A DNA stretch of 7,896 bases. Origin: JAWXCH01 sp034440595. Its GTDB lineage: Bacteria; Planctomycetota; Planctomycetia; Pirellulales; JALHPA01. The notes under the pieces are model-generated. The model had not been told where the DNA came from and ran no database searches. It was given only the letters and a program-made list of their open reading frames with translations. The stretch is from contig JAWXCH010000053.1 in the NCBI GenBank assembly GCA_034440595.1, forward strand, positions 1 to 7,896. Direction: 5' to 3'. Each line of letters begins with the position of its first letter. Positions within the stretch are counted from its first letter, which is position 1. The position numbers and the translations under genes were made by a program. Below, piece by piece: positions 6,612 to 7,896 of the stretch.

Positions 6612-7704
6612 CACAAGAACGACTATTCAACCACTACGAGTACGAAGGAATCCTGTCATTATCGGGACCGGCCTTGTCGCGCTCGACGTGGTGATTCCAA
6701 GTGGCTTGACGGCAAGCCCGCAACTCTGTGCTGGCGGCACCTGCGGCAACGTGCTCACTGCTCTGGCGTTTCTCGGCTGGGGATCTTACCCGATTGCTCG
6801 ATTGAGCCAGGACGGAGCGTCCAAACATGTTGCCGACGACTTGCGGCATTGGGGCGTCAATCTCGACTTCGTGACGTTTGACGTAGATGGAAGTACCCCG
6901 GTCGTCATCCAACATATCCGCAACAGCAAAACTGGAGAGCCGGTCCACTCCTTCTCTCGAAAATGTCCCGGATGCGGAGCGATGCTTCCCTGGTACAAGG
7001 CAGTACGTGTTGCCGAGATTTCGAACCTGGTGCCACGCCTACCTAAGGCACAGGTTGTCTTTTTTGATCGAACTTCGCGTGGTGCCTTATCCCTTGCCCA
7101 ACAGTGTCGGGATGAAGGGGCAATCGTGTTCTTCGAGCCTTCGGCATCGAGCGATCCAAGCCATCTCGAAGAGGCATTGAATCTGGCACATATCGTGAAA
7201 CTGTCCTCGGACAGAATCGGAGGCAATGAGGCGGTTCTCACCGCAACAAAACCGAAGATCATCATTGAGACACAAGGTAGCACAGGCTTGCGGCTTCGCC
7301 TCAATACTACCGAACGAAAACGCGCTGTCAGCGAATGGTTCAAGATGCCGCCGATTCCTGTTGAGACACTCAGGGATACCGCAGGAGCCGGTGATTGGTG
7401 TACCGCTGGAATCATCCACATGCTGGGGGCTCAAGGTGCGAGTGGACTCGACAGCCTTACCCTCGAAGAGCTTCGCAAAGCTGTTCATGTCGGTCAGGCG
7501 ATGGCGTCCTGGACATGCAGCTTCGATGGTCCGCGTGGTGGGATGTACCTTGCCAGCAAGAAAGCATTCCAGAAAAGCGTTCGAGACTTACTGAACGGCC
7601 GCACTGAAGCGGTCGCAGAGGTCAAAAAATTCGCCGTCATTACACGTGACCGACAGGCATTCGTTTGCGAATCTTGTGCTGCTGGCAGCAGCCGGGGAAA
7701 CTAG
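6604..7704 (+). CDS. PfkB-family sugar/nucleoside kinase with two CxxC pairs
   Basis: The 366-residue protein is a full-length ribokinase-fold kinase. The N-terminus gives PVIIGTGLVALDVV (17-30) and the substrate/Gly-Gly motif AGGTCGNVLTALAFLGW (43-59). DTAGAGDWCTAG (258-269) is PfkB signature 2, the anion hole plus catalytic base D264. It should transfer the ATP gamma-phosphate to a hydroxymethyl group of a sugar or nucleoside; the substrate cannot be told. Unusual additions are CPGC (121-124) in the lid region, right after HSFSRK, and CESC (355-358) at the extreme C-terminus, together enough for one structural metal site. AGGAG (6593-6597), 6 nt upstream, supports the ATG that overlaps the previous gene by 8 nt. 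It is the last gene of the operon and ends 3 nt before the stop of an opposing gene, leaving no room for a usual terminator. Confidence 0.92.
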   Translation: MDDTRTTIQPLRVRRNPVIIGTGLVALDVVIPSGLTASPQLCAGGTCGNVLTALAFLGWGSYPIARLSQDGASKHVADDLRHWGVNLDFVTFDVDGSTPVVIQHIRNSKTGEPVHSFSRKCPGCGAMLPWYKAVRVAEISNLVPRLPKAQVVFFDRTSRGALSLAQQCRDEGAIVFFEPSASSDPSHLEEALNLAHIVKLSSDRIGGNEAVLTATKPKIIIETQGSTGLRLRLNTTERKRAVSEWFKMPPIPVETLRDTAGAGDWCTAGIIHMLGAQGASGLDSLTLEELRKAVHVGQAMASWTCSFDGPRGGMYLASKKAFQKSVRDLLNGRTEAVAEVKKFAVITRDRQAFVCESCAAGSSRGN

Positions 7705-7707
7705 ACC

Positions 7708-7896
7708 TCAACCAAATAACTGCGCGAATGGGAACGCCGAGACTTCCGAAGTCTCAAAGACTTCGGAAGTCTGCTTGTAGACAGCCAACACCCCGCGTGC
7801 TTTAACAATTTCGCTCATCATTCCTACGGGAAACGCGCCGCTTCCCACCGCAGGGTCACAGACTTTGATATTTGCAAGTTTCTCGTCAATCAAAGC
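7708..7896 (-). CDS. Truncated Eco57I/type IIG-like adenine-N6 DNA methylase, 3' fragment
   Basis: Read leftward from the window edge, the frame gives KVCDPAVGSGAFPVGMMSEI, the SAM-binding motif I region typical of Eco57I/type IIG restriction-methylases, then VKARGVLAVY. The frame is open to the right edge, so the N-terminal part lies outside; a TTG at 7891-7893 is internal rather than the start. In intact relatives the catalytic NPPY motif and target-recognition region follow motif I over several hundred residues. Here only about 35 residues follow before TGA (7708-7710), including a repetitive TSEVFETSEV stretch coded by a hairpin. The rest of the window in this direction is the PfkB gene on the other strand, so the methylase is truncated and cannot be active as such. 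It is most likely a pseudogene remnant. Confidence 0.78.
   Translation of the reverse strand, partial: ALIDEKLANIKVCDPAVGSGAFPVGMMSEIVKARGVLAVYKQTSEVFETSEVSAFPFAQLFG
7740..7772. repeat. Perfect 15-bp inverted repeat with 3-nt loop
   Basis: The left arm AGACTTCCGAAGTCT (7740-7754) is exactly complementary to the right arm AGACTTCGGAAGTCT (7758-7772) around a CAA loop (7755-7757). Because each arm is also nearly a palindrome, the two arms read almost identically and differ only at the central base, making a near-direct repeat as well. There is no T-run on either side (GCTTGTAG to the right, CGGCGTTCC on the other strand), so it is not a standard intrinsic terminator, though it may still protect or end messages from the convergent genes. 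It lies inside the methylase fragment and codes for its TSEVFETSEV repeat. It may be a REP/MITE-like dispersed element. Confidence 0.8.

Noticed and set aside
6786..7421. 211-residue open frame on the minus strand inside the PfkB gene
   Set aside because: The plus strand here codes the kinase signature motifs; the antisense product has no family features and does not continue the truncated methylase.
7740..7772. Hairpin as a Rho-independent terminator of the operon
   Set aside because: The stem is perfect but no T-run follows on either strand, and it lies within the opposing reading frame.
1..7896. CRISPR arrays, tRNA or rRNA genes, IS elements, terminal attachment repeats
   Set aside because: No regularly spaced repeats, cloverleaf-like segments, transposase motifs or matching repeats at the two edges were seen.

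Overview
The window holds one tightly packed, rightward operon of six intact genes (144-7704), followed by the truncated 3' end of a leftward restriction-modification methylase (7708 to the right edge). Gene density, Shine-Dalgarno sites, ATGA stop/start overlaps and a DeoR/HTH_11-type regulator point to a bacterium, probably Gram-negative and of moderate, mid-50s %GC by eye. The sequence does not fix the genus.

Layout. Positions 1-143 hold a possible C-terminal tail of an upstream gene (2-97), a candidate sigma70-type promoter (94-122) with a small dyad inside it, and a ribosome binding site. The operon then encodes: (1) an 84-aa winged-helix regulator without a sensor domain (144-398); (2) a 653-aa double-SIS sugar-phosphate isomerase-like protein fused to a HAD phosphatase (480-2441); (3) a 371-aa phosphoribosyltransferase-like protein with an intact PRPP-loop Asp-Asp (2438-3553); (4) a 641-aa P-loop ATPase resembling the ORC/CDC6-like group (3550-5475); (5) a 379-aa protein of unknown function that looks Rossmann-like (5472-6611); (6) a 366-aa PfkB-family sugar/nucleoside kinase carrying two CxxC pairs (6604-7704). 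Genes 2 to 6 overlap by 4, 4, 4 and 8 nt, so they are almost certainly co-translated as a unit.

How they may work together. Four proteins look like enzymes of phosphosugar or nucleotide chemistry (kinase, isomerase, phosphatase, phosphoribosyltransferase). The other two large ones are a P-loop ATPase and an unknown Rossmann-like protein. The PRTase-like and ORC/CDC6-like families are, from memory, ones that comparative genomics has assigned to uncharacterised prokaryotic conflict (defence) systems. The best reading is therefore a multi-gene putative defence operon that makes or uses a modified phosphosugar or nucleotide under control of an ATPase switch. That role is inference; no biochemistry can be read from the DNA.

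The right boundary is informative. The pfkB-like stop and the methylase stop face each other 3 nt apart. The methylase fragment breaks off shortly after its SAM-binding motif, and its last 65 nt of coding sequence contain a perfect 15-bp hairpin. This looks like a recombination junction in a defence island where the operon abuts a damaged type IIG/Eco57I-like restriction-modification gene.
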